From Bin16 sp965206315 (GTDB lineage Bacteria; Chloroflexota; Dehalococcoidia; Lucifugimonadales; Australimonadaceae), in contig OZ242210.1 in the NCBI GenBank assembly GCA_965206315.1, positions 496,001 through 560,000 on the forward strand: 64,000 nucleotides of DNA, given 5' to 3'. The number at the start of each line of letters is the position of its first letter. The stretch's first letter is position 1. The notes under the pieces are model-generated. The model saw nothing but the letters and a program-made list of their open reading frames with translations, had not been told where the DNA came from and made no database searches. Below are positions 15,820-23,202 of this stretch, piece after piece. Both the position numbers and the translations under genes were made by a program.

Positions 15820-16635
15820 ATGGCACTCTTCGACCTCACCGGCCACGTCGCTATCGTCACCGGCGCCAACCACGGCATCGGCGCCGCAACCGCGCGTGTC
15901 CTGTCGGAGTGCGGCGCCCGTGTCCTCGTGACGTACCTTCGGCTCGCTGACGTGGACGGTCACGGCATGCCCGAGGCATACGGGCAGGGCCGCTCCTCCG
16001 ATGCAGAAGAGGTCGTCGCCCACATCCGGGCGAAGGGCGGGCTTGCAACGGCAGTGGAGGCCGACCTGGCCGACCCGGAGACCCCGCGACGCCTGTTCAA
16101 CGTTGCGGAAGCCGAGCTGGGGCCGGTGGATATCCTCGTCAACAACGCTTCGGGATGGCTGGCCGACACCTTCACGGCCAGGACCAGGGACAGGTACGGT
16201 CGCCTTCTTCAGCAGGTCTCTGCCGAGACGTTCGAACGGCAGTTCTCCGTGGACGCCCGTGGCGGAGCCGCCATGATCGCCGAGTTCGCGAGGCGCCACG
16301 CGGAGAGGGGCGCCACCTGGGGTCGGATCGCCAGCCTGGCGTCGGGCAGCCCGGAGGGGTTCCCCGGAGAGGTCTCCTATGGGGCCGCCAAGGCCGCCCT
16401 GGAGAACTTCACCATGTCGGCGGCGTTCGAGCTTGCTCGCTTGGGGATCACCGCCAACGTGGTCCACCCGCCGGTCACGGATACCGGCTGGGTAACTGAA
16501 GAGGTAAGGCGCTTCGTGCGGGAGAGCTCGGACCACTTCAACGTCGCCGGGCCGGAGGAGGTCGCCAACGTCATCGCCTACCTGGTCTCGGACGATGCGC
16601 GCCTCATCACCGGCAACGTGGTCCGCCTCCGCTGA
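15820..16635 (+). CDS. Short-chain dehydrogenase/reductase
   Basis: Classical SDR of 271 residues. TGANHGIG at 14-21 is the nucleotide-binding glycine motif, and LVNNAS near 106-111 is the structural NNAG-type motif. SYGAAK near 187-192 holds the catalytic Tyr and Lys, with a Ser-rich SLASGS upstream supplying the Ser. A longer than usual insert (about 40-65, ADVDGHGMPEAYGQGRSSDA) follows the first Rossmann strands. The C-terminus ends with TGNVVRLR. FabG-like in general form, but the substrate is not evident. It stands alone, downstream of the insertion sequence. Confidence 0.88.
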   Translation: MALFDLTGHVAIVTGANHGIGAATARVLSECGARVLVTYLRLADVDGHGMPEAYGQGRSSDAEEVVAHIRAKGGLATAVEADLADPETPRRLFNVAEAELGPVDILVNNASGWLADTFTARTRDRYGRLLQQVSAETFERQFSVDARGGAAMIAEFARRHAERGATWGRIASLASGSPEGFPGEVSYGAAKAALENFTMSAAFELARLGITANVVHPPVTDTGWVTEEVRRFVRESSDHFNVAGPEEVANVIAYLVSDDARLITGNVVRLR

Positions 16636-16696
16636 ATGGGCGCTCTCACCTGCTGACACCCGCCCCTTACGTAGTCGCCCCCGCAACCCTTACGCT

Positions 16697-16751
16697 GGTT
16701 GCATGATCGTTCCCCCATCCCACCCCCGGCCCGATGCAACAAAATGCAACC
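16697..16751. repeat. ATGCAAC inverted/direct repeat set
   Basis: GGTTGCAT (16697-16704) is the inverse of ATGCAACC (16744-16751), and a further ATGCAAC sits at 16734-16740. It lies in the 450-bp gene-free stretch upstream of icd, before the GGACACCTT cluster. It may be a regulator site or part of a decayed repeat. Confidence 0.4.
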
Positions 16752-16787
16752 GAATGAACACCGGTGGGCCGCCGAACTTTTGAATTC

Positions 16788-16939
16788 TTTGGACACCTTG
16801 TTCGATTTTCGCGGGAAGCAGGCCGTGGCCTTGCGCACAGCGGCACAAGGTGTCCAAGGTGTCCAAATGACATGAGCGATTTACTCGTAACGCCGGCAAC
16901 AAGGTGTCCAGATTCCGGGGCCGTTTGGACACCTTGTTC
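16788..16939. promoter_or_regulatory. Five GGACACCTT sites in both orientations (operator-like cluster)
   Basis: TTTGGACACCTTGTTC occurs identically at 16788-16803 and 16924-16939. Its inverse core AAGGTGTCC occurs three times between them, at 16847-16855, 16856-16864 (back to back) and 16901-16909. The last direct copy overlaps the -35 element of a good promoter. The arrangement of spaced direct and inverted copies fits binding of a regulator dimer with looping. It could also be a dispersed repeat. No protein-coding frame in this stretch looks real. Confidence 0.6.
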
Positions 16940-16954
16940 AGTTCTCCGTATAAT
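16926..16954 (+). promoter_or_regulatory. Promoter of the icd-mdh operon
   Basis: TGGACA (16926-16931) and a consensus TATAAT (16949-16954) are separated by 17 bases. The -35 element lies inside the rightmost GGACACCTT site, so a protein bound there would compete with RNA polymerase. A leader of roughly 130 bases would follow before the icd start. Confidence 0.65.
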
Positions 16955-17089
16955 CGCCGCGCCCGACCGGAACGGCGCGAGACCGGCGGGCGTGTGTAGC
17001 AACGACCCCCGTGAGCCTCTGGCGGCAACGCCTGCGCATGCAGACAGGCGCGCGGGAACCGGCCTATCGCAGCAGAAGGAGGTGTCGGT

Positions 17090-18295
17090 TTGGCCGACAA
17101 CAGCGTTATCGAAAGGGCGAAAGAGCATTTCGGCGGGTTGGTCGAGCAGCAGTTGGAGCGCGTCGAGCGGCTGAAGCAGGCCCCGGCGCCCACCGACTAC
17201 TCGAAGATCAGCCCCATCGTCATCGGCATGCTGGGGGGCGACGGCATCGGCCCCACCATCACCTACGAGTCGCAGCGCGTCCTGGAACAGCTGCTGGATG
17301 ACGAGGTGAAGAGCGGCAAGGTGCAGTTCCGCAACATCGAGGGGCTCACCATCGAGAACCGCGCAGCCAAGCTCCAGTCCATACCGGACGACGTGCTCGC
17401 GGAGATCAAGGAGTGCCACGTCACGCTCAAGGGCCCGACGCACACCCCTGAGAAGGGCGACGGCTGGCCGAACATCGAGAGCGCGAACGTCTCCATGCGC
17501 AAGGCGCTGGACCTCTTCGCCAACGTGCGCCCCGTCCGCATCCCTGCCGAGAACATCGACTGGACGTTCTTCCGCGAGAACACGGAGGACATGTACGCCC
17601 TCGGCTCAAACGGCATCAACATCACGGACGACCTCGCCATGGACTTCCGCGTCATCACCACGCAGGGCTCGCGCCGCATCATCGACGCAGCCTTCGCCCA
17701 CGCGAAGAAGACCGGCAAGGAGCGCGTCACTATCGTCACCAAGGCCAACATCGTCAAGACGACCGACGGCAAGTTCCTCGACATCGCCCGCGAGGTCGCG
17801 GAGAACTACCCCGGTATCTCCTGGGACGCCTGGTACATCGACATCATGACCGCCAAGCTCATCGACACGGCGCGACGCAGCGACTTCCAGGTGCTCGCCC
17901 TCCCCAATATGTACGGCGACATCCTCACCGACGAGGCGGCGCAGATACAGGGTGGCGTCGGCACCGCGGGCTCGGCCAACATCGGCACGACCAGCGCGAT
18001 GTTCGAGGCCATCCATGGCAGCGCGCCGCGCATGGTGACGGAGGGACGCGCCCAGTACGCCGACCCCAGCTCCATGATCCGCGCAGGCGCGATGCTGCTG
18101 GAGCACATCGGATTCCCCGCGGTCGCCGAGAAGGTGAACATGGCGCTGGACGTCTGCGGCCAGTATGAGCGCAAGGCCGTCACCACGGGCCGCAACACCG
18201 GCGCGACGACCGGCGAGTTCGGCGACTACGTCGTCGACACGGTCAGCGACTCCGACCTCAAGAGCAAGTGGGAAGGCTACGTCTACGCGAACTAG
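17090..18295 (+). CDS. icd: Isocitrate dehydrogenase
   Basis: Oxidative decarboxylation of isocitrate to 2-oxoglutarate in the TCA cycle. Residues carry the isocitrate/isopropylmalate dehydrogenase signatures: GGDGIGP near 49-55, RENTEDMYAL (Arg binding substrate), KANIVKTTDGKF and NMYGDILTDEAAQIQGGVG with the metal-binding Asp residues. A C-terminal IHGSAPR signature follows. The start is TTG 17090 after AGAAGGAGGTG (17075-17085). The length of 401 aa fits. About 45 residues precede the core fold. NAD or NADP preference is not clear to me. It is followed after 28 bases by mdh, which supports the TCA role. Confidence 0.92.
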   Translation: MADNSVIERAKEHFGGLVEQQLERVERLKQAPAPTDYSKISPIVIGMLGGDGIGPTITYESQRVLEQLLDDEVKSGKVQFRNIEGLTIENRAAKLQSIPDDVLAEIKECHVTLKGPTHTPEKGDGWPNIESANVSMRKALDLFANVRPVRIPAENIDWTFFRENTEDMYALGSNGINITDDLAMDFRVITTQGSRRIIDAAFAHAKKTGKERVTIVTKANIVKTTDGKFLDIAREVAENYPGISWDAWYIDIMTAKLIDTARRSDFQVLALPNMYGDILTDEAAQIQGGVGTAGSANIGTTSAMFEAIHGSAPRMVTEGRAQYADPSSMIRAGAMLLEHIGFPAVAEKVNMALDVCGQYERKAVTTGRNTGATTGEFGDYVVDTVSDSDLKSKWEGYVYAN

Positions 18296-18323
18296 ACCCC
18301 CCGAACCAAGGAAGCAAACGCAG

Positions 18324-19274
18324 ATGGCACGCAAGAAAGTAACCGTCGTCGGCGCGGGAAACGTCGGCGCAACCACCGCGCAGCGACTCTTCGAGCGCGG
18401 CTACATGGACGTCGTCCTCGTCGACGTCGTCGAGGACATGCCGCAGGGGAAGGCGCTGGACCTCGCCCAGTCCGGTCCGGTGCTGGGCGTCGACGGCTCC
18501 ATCGTGGGGACGAACGGCTACGAGGAGACCGTTGACTCGGACGTTGTCGTCATCACGGCGGGCATCGCCCGCAAGCCGGGCATGAGCAGGGACGACCTGC
18601 TCTTCACGAACATGAAGATCGTCGGGTCGGTGGTGTCGGAAGTGGCGCCCCGCTCCCCGAACGCCGTCATCGTCGTCGTCTCCAACCCCTTGGACGCGAT
18701 GGTGCAGCACGCCTACTCCATCGCTTCCGGCATGGGCTTCCCGAAGAACCGGGTCGTCGGCATGGCCGGCGTGCTGGACACTGCGCGCTTCCGCACGTTC
18801 CTCGCGTGGGAGCTGGGCGTTTCGGTGAAGGACGTGCAGGCGTACGTGCTCGGCGGACACGGTGACCAGATGGTGCCGCTCACCCAGTACACGACCGTCG
18901 GCGGCGTCTCCATCAGCAAGCTGCTGGACGCCGAGGCGCTCGACCGCATCATCAAGCGCACGCAGGGCGGCGGCGGCGAGATCGTAGCGCTGCTCAAGAC
19001 CGGCAGCGCCTTCTACGCGCCGTCCGCGGCATCCGCGGAGATGGTGGACGCCATCCTGCTGGACCAGAAGCGCCTGCTGCCGTGCGCCGCGCTGCTCGAG
19101 GGCGAGTACGGCATCGACGGCATCTACATGGGCGTGCCGGTCATCCTCGGCGCGGGCGGCGTCGAGCGGGTCGTCGAACTCGACCTCACCGCTGATGAGA
19201 AGGCGCTGCTCGACAAGTCCGCCGACGCGGTGCGCGAGCTCGTTGACGTGATGGCGAACGCTCCTGCCGGCTAG
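18324..19274 (+). CDS. mdh: Malate dehydrogenase (LDH-like type)
   Basis: Reversible oxidation of malate to oxaloacetate with NAD. At 316 residues it has VVGAGNVGATTA at 8-19 (nucleotide site) and Asp34, which favours NAD over NADP. The mobile loop has ARKPGMSRDDL with Arg83 and Arg89, the former being the residue that selects malate over lactate. Asp152 and the catalytic His179 (GGHGD) complete the site. ATG 18324 is taken as start because in-frame codons upstream lie inside icd. It is in one operon with icd and the acidic hypothetical gene downstream (7 bases). Confidence 0.95.
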   Translation: MARKKVTVVGAGNVGATTAQRLFERGYMDVVLVDVVEDMPQGKALDLAQSGPVLGVDGSIVGTNGYEETVDSDVVVITAGIARKPGMSRDDLLFTNMKIVGSVVSEVAPRSPNAVIVVVSNPLDAMVQHAYSIASGMGFPKNRVVGMAGVLDTARFRTFLAWELGVSVKDVQAYVLGGHGDQMVPLTQYTTVGGVSISKLLDAEALDRIIKRTQGGGGEIVALLKTGSAFYAPSAASAEMVDAILLDQKRLLPCAALLEGEYGIDGIYMGVPVILGAGGVERVVELDLTADEKALLDKSADAVRELVDVMANAPAG

Positions 19275-19281
19275 GAGAGCC

Positions 19282-19926
19282 GTGTCCGACCGCATCATCC
19301 CCCTGGAGCCCGTCAGCAGCGGCGACGGCTCCGACGGCGCTGCCGCCTTCACCGACGTTGTCGTCGTCTTCTACCTGGAGGGGCTGCCGCAGCACGACCA
19401 CGACGGGGAAGCGTTCTTCGACAGCGGCCCGCTCTCCGAGGCCACGGTGGCTGCGTTCGCGCTCGGGTGCGCGGTCGGCGTGGACTTCCCCGACCGTATC
19501 GAACCGGTGCTGGAGCAGACGCACCCGAACGTCGTGGAGCACATCATCGCGGAGTGCCGCGAGCCGCTGGAGCAGCAGGCCGACGCCGCGCGTCGCTCCA
19601 CCGAGCCGCTGGAGCCCGAGGATTTCATCGACGACCTGCTGCAGGCGCTCGAAGAGGCCGAGCACGCCGACCTCGAAACGGCGCAGAACGCGCTGAGCAT
19701 GAGCTTCGAATACGGCCTCATCCTCGCGCACGTCCGCCGGTCAGCCGCGCTCGTGCTCCGCAACGCGTTCAACCGGTCTCAGGAAGAGGCGGTGCGGGAG
19801 CTCGATGAAGAGGAGCCGGACGAGGAGGACATGCCTCCCGGTCCGGCCCCGTTCGAGTCGCTGCAGGAGTTCGCAGCGGAGATCATGGCCGCCTACGAGG
19901 CGGACATCGGCTTCGCCACGGCCTAA
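19282..19926 (+). CDS. Acidic hypothetical protein downstream of mdh
   Basis: A 214-residue, strongly acidic protein with a GTG start at 19282 after AGGAGA. The N-terminal part has a hydrophobic strand (TDVVVVFYLEGLP). The middle is helical with many Glu (LLQALEEAEHADLETAQNA), and a Glu/Asp run (LDEEEPDEEDMP) precedes the final helix. No family is recognised. It lies 7 bases after mdh and its last 4 bases overlap the end of the convergent Cache gene. Codon use is like its neighbours, so it is a real gene of unknown function. Confidence 0.65.
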   Translation: MSDRIIPLEPVSSGDGSDGAAAFTDVVVVFYLEGLPQHDHDGEAFFDSGPLSEATVAAFALGCAVGVDFPDRIEPVLEQTHPNVVEHIIAECREPLEQQADAARRSTEPLEPEDFIDDLLQALEEAEHADLETAQNALSMSFEYGLILAHVRRSAALVLRNAFNRSQEEAVRELDEEEPDEEDMPPGPAPFESLQEFAAEIMAAYEADIGFATA

Positions 19927-21212
19927 CCCTGGCCAGGGAGCGTTCCGATAAAGCGCTCGTACCACCCGGAAGCGAAGATGAAGCCGTCGCGCTTCACCGC
20001 CCACGTGTGCTTCATCTCCTGGTTGCCGGTAGCCACGTTCAGGAAGACGTAGTCCACCCAGCCGCCGTCTTCACCTACACCGAGCAGGTCGTCGCCGTAG
20101 AAGTAGCCGGTGGCATCGACGCGTAGGCTTGGGTCGCGGCCGCGTATCTCCTCGCGCGGGTGCCCTATCGTATAGCCGTTTTCATCGATGATGATGCCGT
20201 ACCACGGGCCGTCCACACTCTCCTGGGAGTTGAAGTACGCGAGGGTCTCTTCCAACCCCAGTGCTTCATGCAGTTCCAGGACCTTGTCCACGTAGGCGAC
20301 TGTGTAGGCGGCGCGGTCGGACTTCGCAGGGCCGTCCTCGTACCAGCCGGAGCCGATCAGCAGTCCGTCGTGGAGGACCACCCAGGAGTGCTTGGACTCC
20401 ACCCTGCCGGTATCGAAATTGGGGTAGGTGTAGGTCGTCCAGCCTCCCGCCTCGGAAGCGGTGGCGTGCACCGCCTTCCCCGAGGGATAGCCGTCCGGGC
20501 CGTACACGTCGCGGATGTCCATCCCCACGTTCTCCGGAATGGTGGGATGAACAACCAACACATCGTTCTCGGCGACGTACAGGTACCATTCGCCGTCCAC
20601 ACTACCAGGCGAGTTGTAGTACTCGACCATGGCGTCCCGGCCATCCCGCTCGTAGAGGTCGATCGCTTTCTGGACGTAGGCGACCGTGTAGGCGGCGGGG
20701 TCCGACTTACTTAATGTCAACGAAGGGCCGATGTAGCGCTCGTACCAGCCGGAACCGAAGAGGATACCGTCGCGCTTCACCGCCCAGGTGTGCTTCATCT
20801 CCTCCTGCCCCGCGGCGGGATTCAGGAAGACGTAGGTCACCCAGCCGCCGTCCTCATCCACGCCCAGCAGGTCGTCGCCGTAGAAGTAGCCGGTTGCGTC
20901 GACGCGCAGGCTTGGGTCACGCCCGCGGAGCTCCTCGCGCGGATGACCGATCGTGTAGCCGTTCTCGTCGATGACGAAGCCGTACCACGGCCCGTCCACG
21001 CTCTCCTGGGAGTTGGCGTAAGCGATCGTGGCGTCGAGGCCTTCCTCCTCGTAGCGGCGTACGAGTTCATCCACGTATGCCACCGTGTAGGCGGCGGGGT
21101 CTGCCTTCGTCGGAGCGGGTTCGTCGGAGCCGTTGCCCGTCAGCGCGAAGACCGCCACTGCCAGGGCCAGGACGGCCACAACAACGGATACGCCCGTGAT
21201 CACCTTCGACAT
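19923..21212 (-). CDS. Exported protein with three tandem Cache-type domains
   Basis: A 429-residue protein with an N-terminal hydrophobic anchor (about 5-25) and then three repeats of about 125 residues. Each starts with ADPAAYTVAYVDEL-like helices followed by SVDGPWYG, then ENGYTIGHP, DATGYFYGDD, GGWVTYVFLN and HTWAVKRDG.LFGSGWYE. That order is typical of single Cache ligand-binding domains. Repeats 1 and 3 are nearly identical, while repeat 2 is more diverged (ENDVLVVHPTIPENVG). No kinase, HAMP or methyl-accepting part is present, so it is an extracytoplasmic sensor or binding protein without its own output. ATG 21212 follows AGAGGAGG. Its regulator partner is unknown. Confidence 0.75.
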   Translation of the reverse strand: MSKVITGVSVVVAVLALAVAVFALTGNGSDEPAPTKADPAAYTVAYVDELVRRYEEEGLDATIAYANSQESVDGPWYGFVIDENGYTIGHPREELRGRDPSLRVDATGYFYGDDLLGVDEDGGWVTYVFLNPAAGQEEMKHTWAVKRDGILFGSGWYERYIGPSLTLSKSDPAAYTVAYVQKAIDLYERDGRDAMVEYYNSPGSVDGEWYLYVAENDVLVVHPTIPENVGMDIRDVYGPDGYPSGKAVHATASEAGGWTTYTYPNFDTGRVESKHSWVVLHDGLLIGSGWYEDGPAKSDRAAYTVAYVDKVLELHEALGLEETLAYFNSQESVDGPWYGIIIDENGYTIGHPREEIRGRDPSLRVDATGYFYGDDLLGVGEDGGWVDYVFLNVATGNQEMKHTWAVKRDGFIFASGWYERFIGTLPGQG

Positions 21213-21264
21213 CGCTTGCCTCCTCTCACCCTCCCCACAAGTACGTCAGCAACCGCTACAGGTG

Positions 21265-22152
21265 CTACGCGCGGACGCTGGCCTTCTCCAACAGCGGCTT
21301 GGTGCTGATGATGTGCTGGCCCATGCCAAGCTGCTTCGGCGAGAGGCCCATCGCAAGGCCGATCATCTGCGGCAGGTGCAGGATGGGCATGTTGATCTTC
21401 TCGCCGTGCTGGGCGGACGCCTTGGGCTGCTGGCCGTCCAGGTTGAGGTGGCAGAGCGGGCACGGTGTGACCATCGTGTCGGCGCCATGCTCCCGGGCAC
21501 TCGTTGTGTGATTCGCGACCATCCTCATGGAGTTGCGCTCGTTGATGAGCATGATGGGGAAGCCGCAGCACTTCGTACGTCCGGGGAAGTTCACCGGATC
21601 CGCGCCGCAGGCCTCGATGATCTGCTCCAGGTAGTGCTCGCGTCCGGGATTCTCGTCGAACCCAAGCGCCCACGACGGGCGGAGGATGTAGCAGCCGTAG
21701 AACGGCGCAACCTTCAGCTCCCGCAGCGGGTTGCGCACGAGGTTCTTGAACGCGTCCAGCCCCACCTCTTCGACGAGCACCCAGGCGAGGTGCTTGATGA
21801 CGACACGCCCGGTGTACTCCAGCCCTTCGTACCGCAGCTCCTGGTTGACCTCGGCGAGGTAGTCCGGGTCTGCGAGCAAGCGGTGGTTCGCCTGCGCCAT
21901 GACGCCCTGGCAGGTCGAGCAGATGTTGAGGATGGTCGTCAGCCCCATCCGCTCGGCCATAGCGAACGTGCGGGCGTTGAGCGTGTCGCCGAGCTTCTGA
22001 CCTTTCTCCTGCAGAACGCCGGCGCCGGTGCAGGCCGCGCCGTGTATCTCTTCCAGTTCCAGACCGAGTTCCCCGGCGATGGCCATGGTGGACGTGTACA
22101 GCTCGGGTGTTCCCCCGCGCGATACGCATCCGGGATAGAAAGCGTACTTCAT
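21265..22152 (-). CDS. CCG-domain (HdrB/SdhE-like) subunit of succinate dehydrogenase
   Basis: Cysteine-rich protein of the HdrB/SdhE type, which in type-E succinate:quinone reductases replaces the haem b membrane subunits. The numbering here starts from GTG 22158. The C-terminal motif is complete: Cys156, Cys197-Cys198-Gly, and CPLC at 233-236. In the N-terminal motif Cys11 and Cys80/Cys83 are kept, but the CCG reads ACTG (42-45), so one Cys is missing. GTG 22158 overlaps the sdhB stop, and ATG 22152 two codons later gives the usual MKYAFYPGC start. It lies last in the sdhA-sdhB unit, so it probably attaches the enzyme to the membrane or to a quinone-reacting partner. Confidence 0.85.
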   Translation of the reverse strand: MKYAFYPGCVSRGGTPELYTSTMAIAGELGLELEEIHGAACTGAGVLQEKGQKLGDTLNARTFAMAERMGLTTILNICSTCQGVMAQANHRLLADPDYLAEVNQELRYEGLEYTGRVVIKHLAWVLVEEVGLDAFKNLVRNPLRELKVAPFYGCYILRPSWALGFDENPGREHYLEQIIEACGADPVNFPGRTKCCGFPIMLINERNSMRMVANHTTSAREHGADTMVTPCPLCHLNLDGQQPKASAQHGEKINMPILHLPQMIGLAMGLSPKQLGMGQHIISTKPLLEKASVRA

Positions 22153-22154
22153 CG

Positions 22155-23111
22155 TCACTCCTTGGTTGCTTCGGCGCGCTCGAATATGCGGCGCACGTTC
22201 TCATGCCCGGGGCGCTTGTGGTGGAACGGCGCGGGCAGCGGGAACTTCCGCCTGCGCAGCGCACGGATGCCTAATGGCGCCTCACTCAACAGTTTCGGCA
22301 CGTTGAACTTGCCCCACGAGTCCACCGCAAGCATCGCCTCGTCCAGCCAGCCCGTCCGCGCGACCGACTTCGTGAACGACTCGACGTGCCGCGCTCCCGG
22401 CGTGCTCGGCGCGCCGGACGCCATCACTTCCTCACGCAACTCCATGATGCGGTCCATCGGCGCGACGCCCTTCGGACAGACCTCGACGCACATGTAACAG
22501 CGCGTGCAGTCCCACACACCGCCGTACTCATTGAGCGTGCTCAGACGCTGCTTGCCCTGGTCGTCCCTCGGATCGGCAACGAACCGGTAGGACTTCGCCA
22601 GCGCTGCAGGGCCGAGGAAGTTCTGGTCCACTTCCAGTGCCGTACAGTCCGACACGCACGCGCCGCACATGATGCAGCCCATGGGCGTGAGCAGGTTCAG
22701 CATGGACTCGTTGGAGGCGATGAACTCCTCTTCCGGCTCCTGGTCAGGCTGGAGGTACGGCTCAACCGCACGCACCTTGCCCCAGAAAAGTTGCAGGTCG
22801 ATCACCAGGTCTTTCACGACCCGCTGATTGCCCATCGGTTCGACCTTCACCTCGCCGCCGTCGTCCACGACGGAACTGAGGCGGGTGTTGCAGGCGAGGC
22901 GTGCCCGGTCGTTCACACGCATCGCACACGAGCCGCAGATCGCCGCCCGGCACGAGCAGCGCAGGGCAAGGCTGGGGTCTATCTCCTCGCGGACCTTGAC
23001 GAGCGCATCCAGCACTGAGAAGTGCTCCGGCACATCGACGTCATACTCCTGCAAGTGCGGCTGCTCGGAACTCTCGGGGTCGTACCGCTGGACCCGTATC
23101 TTCGCCTGCAT
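22155..23111 (-). CDS. sdhB: Succinate dehydrogenase/fumarate reductase iron-sulphur subunit
   Basis: Carries electrons from SdhA through three clusters. The [2Fe-2S] site is Cys54, Cys59, Cys62 and Cys74 in CSCRAAICGSC plus the later Cys. The second half has CIMCGACVSDC and CTRCYMCVEVCPKG, the usual [4Fe-4S] and [3Fe-4S] pair. Length is 318 aa, longer than typical (about 240). The C-terminal extension (about 245-318) is basic and may bind the CCG subunit. ATG 23111. It is followed by the CCG gene with a 4-base overlap and preceded by sdhA after 91 bases. Confidence 0.94.
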   Translation of the reverse strand: MQAKIRVQRYDPESSEQPHLQEYDVDVPEHFSVLDALVKVREEIDPSLALRCSCRAAICGSCAMRVNDRARLACNTRLSSVVDDGGEVKVEPMGNQRVVKDLVIDLQLFWGKVRAVEPYLQPDQEPEEEFIASNESMLNLLTPMGCIMCGACVSDCTALEVDQNFLGPAALAKSYRFVADPRDDQGKQRLSTLNEYGGVWDCTRCYMCVEVCPKGVAPMDRIMELREEVMASGAPSTPGARHVESFTKSVARTGWLDEAMLAVDSWGKFNVPKLLSEAPLGIRALRRRKFPLPAPFHHKRPGHENVRRIFERAEATKE

Positions 23112-23202
23112 GTGGTCTCGTTCCTCCCTCTATCCTGAACAACGGCAGCGAACCTGCCATGCCTGGCTATCATCCGCCGCCGGAGCAGGGGACTGTTCGC
23201 AC

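Noticed and set aside
16788..16939. GGACACCTT copies as a possible CRISPR or attachment site
   Set aside because: Copies are short, in both orientations and irregularly spaced; no integrase or cas gene is nearby. An operator cluster fits better.
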